DNA of 64,000 nt from Brachionus plicatilis (Eukaryota; Rotifera; Eurotatoria; Ploima; Brachionidae), in NCBI GenBank assembly GCA_010279815.1, contig QEOQ01000486.1, positions 1,132,088-1,196,087 on the forward strand, read 5' to 3'. Of the stretch, positions 48,212-61,490 are shown piece after piece. Position numbers and translations under genes: made by a program. The first letter of the stretch is position 1, and each line of letters opens with the position of its first letter. A model generated the notes under the pieces. It was not told the origin of the DNA and searched no databases. It saw only the letters and a program-made list of their open reading frames with translations.

Positions 48212-48807
48212 ATTCTTAGGCATTACTATTATAAAATTCTACTAAAAAATTTTTTTTTTTAATTTGATAAACAAAATTCCCAATTTTTAAATTAAAAACT
48301 GAACATTTAAAATTTTTTTTACTTGATCGTTTATAAAAGAAATATAGTATTTGTTATTTTCTTATAATAATTAAAATATCGAAAAAGAAAATCTATAAAA
48401 TTGTTAGTATAAAAGTGTTTACGTTTTTTTTTTATTTAAGATTTTCAAAGGATTTTTTATTTATTTAAATTTAAAATTAATTTGAAAATTTTTTTAATTT
48501 TTTTCAAATTAAATAATATATTGAGTTGCTAACGGGATAATGTGTTGCTACAAGTTGGTTATGACACCCAACTTTCGGCTTACTCATTGTGGCTGTGGTG
48601 TCACCAGCAAATAAGCAAACTTTTATTGCTAAACTTTTATTTAATATTACATATCTATAAGTTACAAAGAAATGCTTAGAAGAGAGAATCAAGCTAATCG
48701 CATAAGACTTGTTTTCTAAGCTAATAGATATTTGTTACCTCTTCCTATTTTTAATTTTACCTAACCAGGATCTAGAACGGCCGTTTTCCAAACATTTACT
48801 TATTTAA

Positions 48808-48925
48808 ATCAGAGTTGTTTAAAAGTCACAAGTCTCAAGTCAATTCGAATCCGGACTTTTTTTTTTTTTCAAAAGTCCAACCTTAGAATTTTTTTTTTTC
48901 AAATAAATTTTAAAGTCCGGATTTG
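48808..48925. repeat. End fragment of the AGTTGTTTAAAAGTC element
   Basis: AAATCAGAGTTGTTTAAAAG followed by TCACAAGTCTCAAGTC and CCGGACTTT closely matches the termini of the 25341-25734 element; no partner end was found nearby. Confidence 0.6.
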
Positions 48926-50333
48926 ATAAATAAAGAAGAAACCAAGAAAATACTTTGTATTTTCATTTATTTCAAACTAAATACGGGATAAAAAATTTAC
49001 TTATAAGTGAAAATAATTTAATTCTATATTTTGTGAAATTATTTACATAAACAGAAAAGTTTGGGAAAAGTACAAAATTAAAAAGCCGTTGATGATTTGA
49101 TAATCTGAATTAATATCTCCTAAATATTTTTCCCATCGCATAAATATTTTAGTTTATAATCATTTCTTCAGAACATTAATTTTTAGTTGGTTCTGGTAAC
49201 GAAAAAAGTAAAAATTGCAGTTTTTTGAAAAATTAAAAAAAAAACACTCAAATAATTTCCTTCCAGACTTTATTTACGTAAGCTTACGTTGAATACCGGA
49301 AAGGGTTACCTTTACCTTTTTTAAAATTAGTTTCTGAGAATGAGTTAAGACAGAGGAAAGAATAATCTATTTAGATGCCATTTTTTGTTAGACTTGAATT
49401 AGAACGTTTCTTTATTTCATTTACCATTGAACTTAAAGATTAGTTGAAAAATTTAATTATATTTAATTTTTTATTATTTTATTAATGATTTATTAATTAT
49501 CAATACCGATTTCGATCTAATTTTAAAACCGGTTTAAAATCGGTTCAATCCGTTTTTAAAGCAGTTTTCATAAACTTACGATAAATAAGACTTTTAAATG
49601 AAAATTAAACTTTTGAATTTTTTTTGTTAAAAAGTTCAATGAGTTCTATTATTTTTGCTTTGTATTTTTTGACTAGAAAAAAATTGAGTTAAATCATTAT
49701 GTCACATTTTAACTTTGCTAACAAAGTGCCGGAAATTAACTTGTCACATCATATCATCTGACAATTTAATTTGAGGATAGCTAATATTAGGAATTTTTTT
49801 AAATTTATTTTAAAATTTAAATTTAAAAAACTGAGGATGTTATTTTGAAAAAAAAATTTCTTCTTCTTTAATATATATTTTAAAGAAAAAATACAAAGTT
49901 TAAGAATCAAATTTGTATTTGTAATCACTGTTCTTCAGATAACAAAAGGGCCCTTTTAGTTCTCCAGTATATTTATCCTTAAATTTAAAGTTAAATATAT
50001 TTCAACTAATTTTGTTCATAATTTTGCTATGAGAGACTAGAGTAAATTTTTGTTAGATTTGAAGTAATTTTTTAATTATTCACGCAGGTTTTGTGAATTT
50101 TGGTACAAAAAAAAAATATTTAAAATTCCAAAGCTTAAGTTCTGATTGACCAAAACATGTTCTGTTAAATTAGAACAAACAAAAAATACTTTGTACCACC
50201 AAAATAAAGAACAATAATTTTGGAATAATTTAAAAAAAAATTTTATTATTGATGATTAATATAATATTATATTAATCATTAAAATATATATTTTAATCGA
50301 AATTAATCAATTTCTTCAAGGGAATTATTAACA

Positions 50334-50569
50334 AAAACGCTATAGCTTTAATTCGGACCGACCAAAACATGTTCCGTAAATTTTAACAACTGATGCATCC
50401 TCTGTACAACCTTTTAAAGTTGAGTTGAATTTATAATATTAAATAATATTCAAAATTCACAATTTTTTGAATTTTGCACAATTGGTATAGTGGTAGTAAA
50501 GAGTATGTATCAGCTGCTTCAATTTACGAAGCATGTTTTAGTCGTTCCGAATTACAACTATGGCGTTTT
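50334..50569. repeat. TIR element, AAAACATGTTC family (copy 1)
   Basis: Left arm AAAACGCTATAGCTTTAATT CGG...CCAAAACATGTTCCGTAAATTTT is the imperfect inverse of AATTTACGAAGCATGTTTTAGTCG...CCATAGTT..., ending GGCGTTTT (arms about 50 nt). CATCCTCTGTAC just inside matches the copy at 53883-54076. A fragment with GACCAAAACATGTTCTGTTA lies at about 50149. Confidence 0.72.
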
Positions 50570-51017
50570 CAACGAAAATTTCTATAAGAAACTAACAAAC
50601 CAAAAAAATTTTAATTTAAATCAAAAGCTCATACTTGACTCTGAATTCATGAATTTTGGCCATCTCTGAATTTTTTAATGTAAAATATATATTGGCTTAG
50701 TTTTTTGATAGCAGCTAATTATATTTTATAGTATCTAATTTTTAGAAGATAAAAACATTGTAGATATTTATTTTTCTTAGTAGCAAAATAAATTGATAAG
50801 TAGATAAATGTATTCTTCAGTATATAATTGTTGTTAATTAAAATATAACATTTAATATAATTACAAGAAAATTTTTAAAATAAAGAATAAAAAGACATTC
50901 AAGAGTCAAATCAATCCAAAAGTTTGCCGCCAGTTATGTCATAAACATCAAATAATATTGAAGAAACTGTTGAAAATTCAACACCTGTTCTTCTAAGTAG
51001 TACTGATCAAGTAGCAT

Positions 51018-51308
51018 GACAAGTGGATTTCTGGTAATTTTACGTAAAAATTAGTAAAAATGAAAAGGCCAAAAAAAGCTCAATATGTATTTTGAATTTT
51101 TTATTATTTTCTAGTAAATTTTGAAAAAATTAGTTCCTATTTATATGTTTATATTTTACCAAAAGTTACTTTTTTTTACTATTATTTACTAATTTTTACG
51201 TAAATTTAGGTAAAAATGGAAAATAATAAAAAATTCAAAAAATGAGCTTTTTTTTGGCCTTTTCATTTTTACTAATTTTTACGTAAAATTACCAGAAATC
51301 CACTTGTC
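51018..51308. repeat. Near-perfect hairpin MITE, TGGTAATTTTACGTAAAAATTA family
   Basis: The first 66 nt (GACAAGTGGATTTCTGGTAA... to ...AAAAGCTCA) recur inverted at the right end (TGAGCTTTT...TTACCAGAAATCCACTTGTC) with a single A-run length change. Inner sequence (GAATTTTTTATTATTTTC) is also mirrored, so most of the 291 nt folds on itself. This is the best-preserved copy of the GTAAAATTACGT motif family seen in several introns of this window. Confidence 0.85.
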
Positions 51309-51986
51309 AAATCGGCACTGTATCATTGAAATTGGTTATTTTTTTTTCATGTGATTTAATTAGCTGCTACCAAAAAACAAATATATGATTATAAAAATAA
51401 ATATCTTTTTTCATAAATAAAAATTAGATACGAAAGAATATAATTAGCTGCTACCAAAAAATATATTCAATATATATTTTAGAATAAGAATAATTTTTTT
51501 ATTTAAAAAAGCACCCTCAGTTTTTTAAATTTACATTTTAAAAAAAATTAAAATAAAAATCCACAAATATAAGCTGGTTTCAGCTAATAGCTGATATCAA
51601 GTTAATTTCCGACACTGTTCAATTAAATATAGCATTTTTATTCTATCTTTTAATTTTAAAAAAAAATTTAATATAAATATTAGGGTTCAAACGAAGTCCC
51701 CGAGTTTTTCCAAGGGATCGTCCAAAAATTATTTAGAAAAAATTTATTAAAATATTAAATTTGAAAAATAAATATTTTTATATTTAAAGTATTAGAAAAA
51801 ATAATCGAATTAAATGAATTTTTAATTTTGTTTTTAAGACTAATAAATCGGATTTAACTTTTATTAATGGTTGTCATGGAAACAAAAAATTTAATACATG
51901 GTTGAAGGTAATGTGAAAAAATTAAAATTCTGAATTCTTGGCTTCAAAAACATTTTTCATTAGAAGTTCATTCAAATCGAAATAAG

Positions 51987-54900
51987 ATGTTGCTCTCACG
52001 AACCAAAGCGGCCGAAGATCCGCTCAAACAGAAAGAAATAAAAGAAAAGCAGAAAAAAAAGCTTCCTGAATTGGAGGACTTTCTACAAAAGCGGGACTAC
52101 TCCGGTGCCATCGCTCTGCTTGAATTTATGCGCAATACTGGCCAAGGATTGCCCATGACAGAGCTTTGGATCGGCTTCTGCTCATTTCATATGGGAGATT
52201 ACGCCAGAGCCAAGCATGAGTATGAAAAATTGCTGGAAAAAGAAAAATCCAAGTCTGTGGGCGAAGTTTTCACCTATCTGTCATGCTGCCTTTTCATGCT
52301 AGGTATGTACAAAAAAGCGGAAGAAATAGCGCTCAAGGGTCCCAAGGGCCCTCTTCAAACTCGAATCCTCTTTCATGTATCACACAAAATGAATGACGAA
52401 GACAAACTAATGGGTCTTCACCAACAACTCCAAGACGTTCTACCAGATCAATTGTGTTTGGCATCAATGCACTATATGAGAAATCATTACCAAGAGGCAA
52501 TCGATATCTACAAAAGATATTTGCTTGAAAATAGACAGTATTTGGCACTTAATATTTACGTGGCTTTATGCTACTACAAATTAGACTACTATGACATTTC
52601 TCAAGAAGTTTTGGCTGTGTATCTACAACATTATCCGGACTCAGCAATTGGCATCAACCTCAAAGCCTGCAACCACTACAGGCTCTATAATGGAAAAGCT
52701 GCTGAGGTGATCTCAGACTTAAATAAAAGTTTTTTTTTTAAATTAAAATTCTATTTAGATGGAACTAAAAAATTTGCTCGAAAACGCATCATTATCGTTC
52801 TCATACGCCAAAGATCTTTTCAAACATAATCTAGTAGTGTTCCAAAATGGCGACGGGGCCTTGCAAGTTCTTCCCTCTCTGGTTGATGTGATACCCGAGG
52901 CTAGACTAAACCTTGTCATCTACTACCTGAGACAAGGCAACATAGCGGATGCATATGATCTCATGAAAGATGTTGATCCATCACAGCCAAACGAGTACAT
53001 TCTTAAAGGTGTTGTGAATGCAGCTGTCGGTCAGGACCAAAATTCAGTAAAAATTTATTTACAGGGTTGATTTGATCATTTACCATTTTTTACGGAAATT
53101 TTCCCTAAATTAATTTATTTTGTTTATTTTCGTAAAATTAGGTATAGAATGGTAAAATTTTAAAAGTTCAAAAAAGAAAGATTTTTTAACAACAATTTTT
53201 TTTACTTTGTTTTTTCATTGTAAAAAATTATGTTTTGCTGCATTTTAGGTAAAAAATGGCAAATTTTCATCAAAAAATATTGAAAATTAAATAAGATTGA
53301 ATTTTATTGGCAAAAAATCAATCTAAAATTAAATAAATAAGCTAAAATTTTTCAAAATCTTGTATTGTTGTAGAAAAACGCAACTTTAAAAATATTAATA
53401 AAAAACCTCTCTCTTACAATGGTGTTTTTTTTAAGGATTTTACTATTTTACCATTTTAGGTGAGTGCTAATATGAAGACATTTTTCAAAGACAAATAAAG
53501 TTCAAACGGGCTGCTTTGCTTCTAATTCACTTCTCAGGATTTTTTCTCTTCTAAATTACCTTTGATTCATTTCAAAAATTTTTATTCTACGATTTTCTAA
53601 CAAATAATTATTCGATTGATAAAATTATAATTTGTTTAATTATTCTATTTTGAAAATTATCTATTTAAAATCGAATAATTAAACATATTTAAAATTAAAC
53701 ATATTAATATTTAAAATAAGATTGCTAAAGATCGTTTCTCTTTGGTCTTTTAATATTTAACCATTTTTTACGTAAAATTCATTAAAATATTTAAAAACAA
53801 TTTTTTACAATAATGAAATAAATAAAAAAAGGAAGGAAAAAGTATGCTACAGTAGTGCTATTATTACTATATTTTACGTAAATAAAACATGTTCTGTAAA
53901 TTGTAGCAACTGAAAAATCCTCTATACCACAACTTAAAGTTAAGATGCACTTTTGATATAATAATCTCAAATTCACCATTTTCTGAATCTTACAGATTTA
54001 TTGAAGAGTTTTGAAGAATCAGTATATTGGTGATACAGAGGATGTTTCAGTTGCTACAATTTACAGAACATGTTTTGTTCCTTCAGAACTTAATCTTTGA
54101 CATTTTTAATATTTTTTAGTTACAAGAAAAGTTTAATTTTTGGAAAACATCTCATGTTAAGGGTATTTTCTAGCTGATTCTATTTTAATTGTTATAGCAA
54201 AGAAACTATGTAATTAACTCTAAAAGAAAAAAGGCTGAATTTGGGCTTTACTCTTAGAGACTTTAACAAAAAGTTACGGTATTTTTATTGACTAATTTAT
54301 TTTTTCAAGGAGAAATTAAAAAAAATAAAAATTATCTAAAAGTGATTTTTTCCATGGTGATTTTAATTTTATTTTAAGTACTAAAAGTTTTAGATCTTAA
54401 GTACCCAATCCCATAAAAATAGTGAAACAAGTCCAAAGAAGAGTGCAAGGAAAAAGTTTCCATGTGATGAAACTTGAAAAATTATCACACGAAATAAAAA
54501 TAAACATTTCTTTCTTTATTATTAAAAAATTTAAATCCAATTACAGCATGTAATTCAATTGAGTTCTAAATAATCTTAATAAAATATTGCATTTAATTTC
54601 TGTTAGGTAGAGTTTAAATTCAAATTTCGAAGAAAAAAATTTGATTTTAATTTTACCTTTAATCTTACAAAAAATGCTCTTAGAGTAAGGTTCAAAAATA
54701 GAAAAAAGCCTTAATTTGACTTATTTCCTATTTCTAAATTAACTCTTCAATTTTTTAAATTTTTTTTAGGAGACTAAAAACAATTTTTATTTATTTATTT
54801 AAAGAAAAATTAAAAAAAAATAAAAAATTCTCTAAAACTCATTTTTTGGACTTTTAATATGTTACCATTTTCACGTAAAAAATAGTAAATTTCAACGACC

Positions 54901-55668
54901 AAATCGACACTTTTTTTTATTTTTGATATAAACAATTTTTAAAAAAATTTAGAAAGAAAATCTAAAAGTTTCGCAGCAGTATTTTCAATTGGTGGGAGGC
55001 TCAGCGAGTGATTGTGACACAATAGCCGGTCGTCAATGCATGGCCTCTTACTTTTTTCTCATCAGACACTTTGAAGATGTCTTAGTCTATTTGAATTCTA
55101 TTAAAGTAAAATTTTATATAAAATTTTAATTGTTTTATTAGAAATTTATTTTTTTCCAAAGAGCTACTTCTATAATGATGACATATTTAACTTCAATTAT
55201 GGCCAAGCTCAGGCTGCCATCGGATCATTCAAAGATGCCGAGCAATCATTTTTATTAATAGAGACTGAGAAGTTAAAATATGATTACGTTTATTTGAGCT
55301 GGCTAGCTAGATGCTACATCCGAAACAACAAGCCTCGTTACGCTTGGGAACTTTACTTAAAGTTGGAACAGTCAACTGAATCATTTAACTTACTGCAATT
55401 GATTGCAAATGATTGTTACAAGATGGGCCATTTCTATTACGCTGCGAGAGCTTTTGATTTAATGGAAAGAATGGATCCGAATCCGGAATATTGGGAAGGA
55501 AAGCGAGGCGCATGTGCCGGAGCTTTTCAATTGATAATCGCTGGACATGAGCCCAGAGAAACGCTGCGCGAAATATTGCTATTGTTGAATCACACTAGCA
55601 GTCCCCAAGCAGACTCCATGGTCAAAGTGATGAAAAAGTGGGCTAGAGATAACAAAATTAGTGTCTAA
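51987..55668 (+). CDS. TTC26: Intraflagellar transport protein 56 (TTC26)
   Basis: TPR protein of the IFT-B complex, needed for ciliary trafficking. Exons: 51987-52706, 52759-53046, 54953-55105, 55162-55668, all in phase 0 (introns 52, 1906 and 56 nt). Product 555 aa (human 554). It begins [15 protein letters not shown] and a Lys-rich segment. TPR helices follow: [25 protein letters not shown] [20 protein letters not shown], and [20 protein letters not shown]. Exon 2 has [17 protein letters not shown] and [14 protein letters not shown]. Exon 3 has [20 protein letters not shown]. Exon 4 has [48 protein letters not shown] and the C-terminus ending [12 protein letters not shown]. It is intact, with no frameshift. 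Identification is firm from near-continuous similarity to vertebrate TTC26. Confidence 0.97.
53883..54076. repeat. TIR element, AAAACATGTTC family (copy 2), in IFT56 intron 2
   Basis: AAAACATGTTCTGTAAATTGTAGCAACTGAAA-ATCCTCTATA at the left is mirrored by TATTGGTGATACAGAGGAT-TTTCAGTTGCTACAATTTACAGAACATGTTTT at the right (about 48-nt arms). Same family as 50334-50569. The rest of this intron (53047-54952) contains TACGTAAAATTACC-type motifs (about 53083-53165 and 53440-53460) and nothing else I recognise. Confidence 0.78.
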
Positions 55669-58600
55669 AATAATTAATTTTTTAAATTTTATGTAAACTT
55701 GAAACGAAAAAAAAATTAATTTATTTTATTCGAATTTTATTATGTTTTTGAATTAAAAAAAAAAAAAAAGATGACATTAAATGCATCAAAATCTTATGAG
55801 TTAAATTTTGTTAAAATTAATTCAAGATCAATTGTTAAAACACGAGTTTTTCAAAATTTCATTAAAAAATTATAAGATTTAAATGAGTGTTTGAAAAGAT
55901 CTGAAATTTAAAATAAATATTATTGTATTATGGATATTGGGATTTCTTTTGAATTTTTGAATTATTTATTTTGGTTTAAATGAACAGCTAAAAATAATTG
56001 AAAATAGAAAAATTAGATATTTTAATTTTTTGATATCCACTTAACTTTATTGATCTAAAATTTAAATTTGAAAATAGCTATAAAATCTCTAATTTTTAAT
56101 ATAAGATAAACTCAATAATGAAATTAATTAACTAAGTAATTATTTTTGTTATTTTACAAATTTTTTTAATGGAACTTAGTGAAGAAAATGGCTAATTATA
56201 TTAAAAAGATAATTAGATATCTTCTCTGGTTTTAAAAGTATCTTAGAGAAGTATTAAAAAAATTGAGTAAAAAAATAAAACACTAACAAAACTCTTTTTA
56301 TTTTAGCCATTTTTTTGTTTTTTTTTATTGATTTGAAAATTTTTAAAAAAGTGTCAAGTTTAATCGCGTTTATTGTAATAATTTTTTTCATATTTTGGGT
56401 AATAATAATGAAAGTAATTTTAATTAATTCAAACTCTTTTAAATGATCTTCTCTTTTTTTGCATCATCTACAGTGGTATTCTTAAGATATTTTCCATAAA
56501 ATAAACAAAAATTTTTACCTTATTTTACTAAAAATATGATAAAAAAATGAATAAATTTTTAAGGTAAAATTTGAATATTTTACGTAAGTTTTTGTAGAAA
56601 CAAAAATTTCCAAAATATTGAAGAATTTCACGTTTTAAAAAAAAAAAGAATTTTATTAAAATTTACAAATTTTTTAAGCGAGAAATTTATCTATAAAAAA
56701 TTTAATTTACGAAAATTTTAGTAAAATTTTTTTAGAATAAATAATGGTCAAAAATCGTAATAAAAGTAAAATGTCTAAGAAAAAAAGTTAAAAATTTATT
56801 TTTTATAAAATTTGACTCCCTTTATTATTTTTATTAAACTTTTATCAGGAGCTAATCTTTCTACTCACTTCTTAAGAAGCTAGTGTATAATCTTGCTGAG
56901 GTATATCATTAATGAGAACAATAGATATAAAATTTTTTTTTTTTTTTGATAAATTCTGTACAAAAGAAAATAGCTAAATTTTATAAAAAATTTAAAATTT
57001 TTTTTCCAACTGCAGGGTTTAAAAAAAGGACATGCCATTCAATCTTGATGCATTTTGAATAGATTTTAGGGCAATCCATTTTACTGAATTACGGCTGGTG
57101 AAATTTCATACAAACTTCCATTATAAAGAGAAAAAATTTTAAAACTTTTGTTCTAATGTTCAAAAACTTGTTTGGTAGTTAGAACACAGTGAAATAAATA
57201 AAAAAATAAGTAAATAACAATAATAAAGTACATTCGAGTTGGAAAAAAGGTTGTCAATGAATTTCAAAACTTAATTTTAATCATCTTTAAATTATGAAAA
57301 TCTTTTTTTTTTAGCTTTTTCTTTCAAAAAAAGAATATATTAGACATTTAACTTATAAAAATTTGTAAATTTTAATAAAATCCTATTTTTTTTTTTTTAA
57401 AGCGTCAAAATTCCTCAATAATTTGGACATTTTTGTTTTTACAACAATTTGCATCAAATATTAAAATTTTACATTATTTTAAGTAAAAAATAGTAAATTG
57501 ATGATTTAATTTTCTCTAAATCAATAATATAGCTAAAGTAATATTAATTTTTCAAAATTTTCAATATTTTAACTCCACACTTCAATCTAAGTAAAATTTC
57601 TTCAAATAAAAGGAACGATTTTTTTATTTTGATTTTTATATTTCTAATAAAATTAATAATAAAAACGTAAAAGTCTGTAAATTTTTTTTTTTGAATGACA
57701 TGACAGAGTTTTGTTTTAGCCATCATTCGAGCTTATGATTATAGACATTTTTCATAGAAATTGGCTTATCAGCCTAAAGGTTTCTAATTCATTAGTGGGG
57801 TTTCCTTTTTTGAATGACATTATAGCTTCAAATTTTTCTTCTAATTTAGCCGAAAAATTACTTTGTTGAAAACTCAACTAAAGAAAACCTGGGACATATC
57901 TTGGATAAATAAATTCACTGCTTGATTAAAAATTATTTTCAAAATCAACTTTGTAATTATCAAGAAATACCACCAAATTTTTGATTGGCAAAAGAATGGT
58001 GTTTTTCTCCTAGCATTGTTGTCTCACAGGTTTTCAATCACTGAGGTGTAATTATTTATCCAGACTCAAATATTAAAGAGCATTATTTGGAAATTTGTCA
58101 TTCATATTAAAAATTTGAACCAGAGATCTCTTAATCTTAGAATAAAAAACTTAATCACAAGATTTAATTCGTCATTTCTAAAATTACAAATGGTTTTTAC
58201 TTTATTTTCGTCTTAATTATTTGCAGTCATTTCTAAATTAAGAAATGAAAATAAAAGCAAAATTTTATTATAAATTTTCCCTCAAAAAATTATAATAAAA
58301 GCTTACTGAAATAATTATTTAATTAATTTTTGATTTAAATAATTGTAAATTTTGTCAAATGATTATTTGTCTAAATAATTAAGGATTTAGATTATGTTGC
58401 TATTATGATGACAAATATTAAATTCTTTAAAGATAAAAAAATTATTCGAAACTCAATATTTCTCTTAATAAATATCAACGTGTCATATAAATTATTTAGT
58501 TGATCATGTAAAAGTAATATATAATTTATTCCACAGGAGCATCGGTTTCAACCGCCCACTCATTTTGTATGCCTCTGATTTTCAATTTAACTAAATTATT

Positions 58601-61490
58601 TATGTTTAATAATAAATTTGTGCAAAATCGATAAAAGAATAAAATAAAATTTCATTTAAAATTTCTTATTTTTAGTTATTATTTAGGTTTGAGCGAAAAT
58701 CTTTTGTTCCTCATTGAATTAACTGTATTTACTTTTTATATTTTAATAATTTAAAATACATTAGGGAAAAGAAAAGAAATTGATTGAAAGGAAAAATAAT
58801 TTTCTCATTAAAGAATCTTTCAGATTATTTAAAATTCAGAATTAAAGCCTATTCAAATGCTTTTCAATTTGGTCTCTTTTTAGTTCAATCATTGGAATTA
58901 ATTTTTAGCGAAAATTTTTCAATTTTGTGTTCAGCGATATTATTTCTTTTAGTTTTTAGTTATACATCATTATTAAAAATTTTGATTCATAAATTTTAAA
59001 ATTATATATTCGTTCTTTAAATTTCTTAATTATTCTAAAATGACTAATTAAAATGACTAAAATTGTCCCAAGTTAAGTCACATGTTTACCATATCATTTG
59101 GTTTTATATTATTTTGATATGGAAAATAAGTTTTTCACATCATCTCAGTTTTTCTTGTTAGGACCATGATTAACCTTCAATCTTTGTAAATTTGGATCCT
59201 TTTATAATAGAATTCATTAGCTTTTTATTTAATTTACATGAATTGAGAGAATGGAATTTTTTTTATTAAACTAAAAAAATTAAGACCATGGTCCATTGGA
59301 CATTTTTAGTTTTTAAGATTTTTACTTCTATGCAATGGATATTAATTTTGATACAAATAATTTTAGTTTTTAGAAACAGTTGACCAAGATGAAATTTCTG
59401 TCAGAGTAGTAATAAGTGGAATCAGCTATGATTGAAAGAGGTTCAAACAAACATAAAATGTATTTAATTAATTTAATAAATTAATTTATTCACTTATCTA
59501 AAAATTCTTCTAATTGATGTTTTCTAATAATATCCGATATTCTATTTTAAAGATCATTATTCAGTATATCATTGATATGTTTCTTTTTGTGTTCTGTATT
59601 GTCACTACCATTGCTGATTTTAATATTTTTTTTTATAATTTCAATGTTCTGGATCTTTTATTTAATTTAAATTATATAACCTATTCTTCTCACCAGGCCT
59701 CTACCAAATTTTGTAGGTGCCTCATTCAGTGATGGTTAAATTCAATCTATCAACTTATATTTTATTCTTTTTATTTATCATTTTCAGCTCCTAGGTCTCT
59801 TAGCTAACAAAAAAATAAATAAAAAAATACTTTATAATCCAAAGTTTTTCTTAATATTCCATTTTGTTGGGATGCTTTTATTTCATTTTTTTCATGAGTG
59901 TCTTTAAAGATTGGAACTTTGAAAGTCATTCTAAAAAAGAATTACAGCTAACAGAAAATTACTATTTTCCTTACAAAATTTTCTTTAGTTTCCAGGAAAA
60001 TGACTCTTTTTGTCTACCTAACAAGCTAGATCGACTTATGCAAAATATGAATCAAGAATCAAAATACAATTTTTTTTTGAATCTCAAACTTTTGGAAAAT
60101 TTTCATATTTTAAAATAAAAAAATTCTTAAAATCTAAAATTGTTTTCTAGAAGTTATAAATTAGTTCTGTAAGTGCAAAAAACAATAATACATCTTAAGA
60201 CAATGTCTGCATCAAAACTGCTCTCGGCTTCAATATATTAAAGCCTAGTGCATTTGGAAAGTCAATATTACAGCTAAATAGGTAACAAAATTGAAAAAGC
60301 TTAGATTATATAAAAATTAAATTACAAGCAGTGTTCATCATTTACTTTGGTATTTTTTAAAAATAATGAAAATTTACGTAAAAATGATAAAAAATAAAAG
60401 TCTCAAAATAGAATAAGTAATTTTTTCACTTTAGGTAAATTTAATGTATAATATGGTAAAGATATGGTAAAATTTATGGCATGGCTAAAAAAAAAGGGAA
60501 TTTCTAGCCAAAATAATCAGAGTTGGTCAACTAACTGGAGCGATGAGCCAAGCATCTTTAATGTTTTGAAGTATTTTGCTCATTTATTTGCTCTTGTGTC
60601 TTAACATTCATCTTCATCAATTTTTTCATCTAATCGAATGATACTTTTATTTTACTTTAAATTTTGAAAGTCAAATCTGACGTTTTCATTTTTGACCAAC
60701 TGTGAAAATTAGGGATACAATATTTTTAAAATAAAAAAAAAGGCAGTTCATTTTTAGCTCTTACAAAAATTTTTGGAGCCTTTAAAATAATTCAAAAAAT
60801 TCGATTTTTTTCCATTCATTCCAGTCTATGATTTTTAATTTTAAAAATTTAAATCGATTCTGAAACATTTAGGTTTTTTTTTTTCAATTTAATTTAGACC
60901 CATAAAAAAATATTAACCCTAGCCAATTTTTTTGTTTTAATTTAAAAATACAAATTTCTTAAATTTACGTGAAATTCTGTAATAATAGCAAAACTTATTT
61001 TTAATTTAAAAAAATGGAAAGATTCTTTTTTTTTAACTAAAAATCCTTCAATAATGTAAATTTGCGCATAAAATAGTAATTTCAAATTATAATATCAAAA
61101 CTTTTTTTCCAATAGATTGAAAAAAAGTAAATTATTTCATTTGTGAGATCAGCTAAATAACACCGACAAAATTGCAGAGATTTTTCCTATAATATCATTA
61201 TTATTATACATGGTAAATTATGAAGATTTTTTTAGAGAAAAAATCGATGAATACTCAGCAGAATTAAGAAGAAATGATCATTTTATTGATGAATGATTAT
61301 AAATTGGTCTTTTTTCAAAAATTTATTATAAAAAATTAAAGTTAGTTAAGTAAATTAGTGGTAAAATTATGATCAAAATTGCATTAGAAAATATTTTTTT
61401 CGACTAAAATTCAAAATGCGCAGAATTTAGAAGCAAAAAAAAGAGGGAACAAAAACAAGAGTGAGCTATTTCGTATTTAATTTTTAAAAT
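55669..61490. other. Intergenic, no recognised gene
   Basis: 5.8 kb of A+T-rich DNA downstream of IFT56. Plus-strand ORFs at 58784-58999, 59514-59732 and 59864-60118 (60-84 codons) match no family; the last one is the least low-complexity. Scattered TTTACGTAAA-type motifs (about 56575-56590, 60370-60385, 60430-60475) look like remains of the 51018-51308 family. Confidence 0.6.

Larger units (their letters stand above)
40688..51986. other. Gene-poor intergenic region with DNA-transposon remnants
   Basis: About 11 kb between divergently oriented LRRC71 and IFT56, so it contains both promoters. ORFs at 44913-45098, 46466-46648, 46956-47162 and 48504-48692 match nothing I recognise. Identified items are the hAT remnant (47477-48211), element ends at 48808-48925, two short TIR elements (50334-50569 and 51018-51308) and a possible piggyBac-like end at 43186. 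A higher-GC patch at 48530-48610 is unexplained. Confidence 0.6.

Noticed and set aside
50484..50494. GGTATAGTGGT, resembling a tRNA D-arm (A box)
   Set aside because: It lies inside a TIR element, and no B box or cloverleaf follows at the right distance.
59864..60118. 84-codon plus-strand ORF
   Set aside because: No recognisable domain or splice context; kept only as a note in the intergenic entry.
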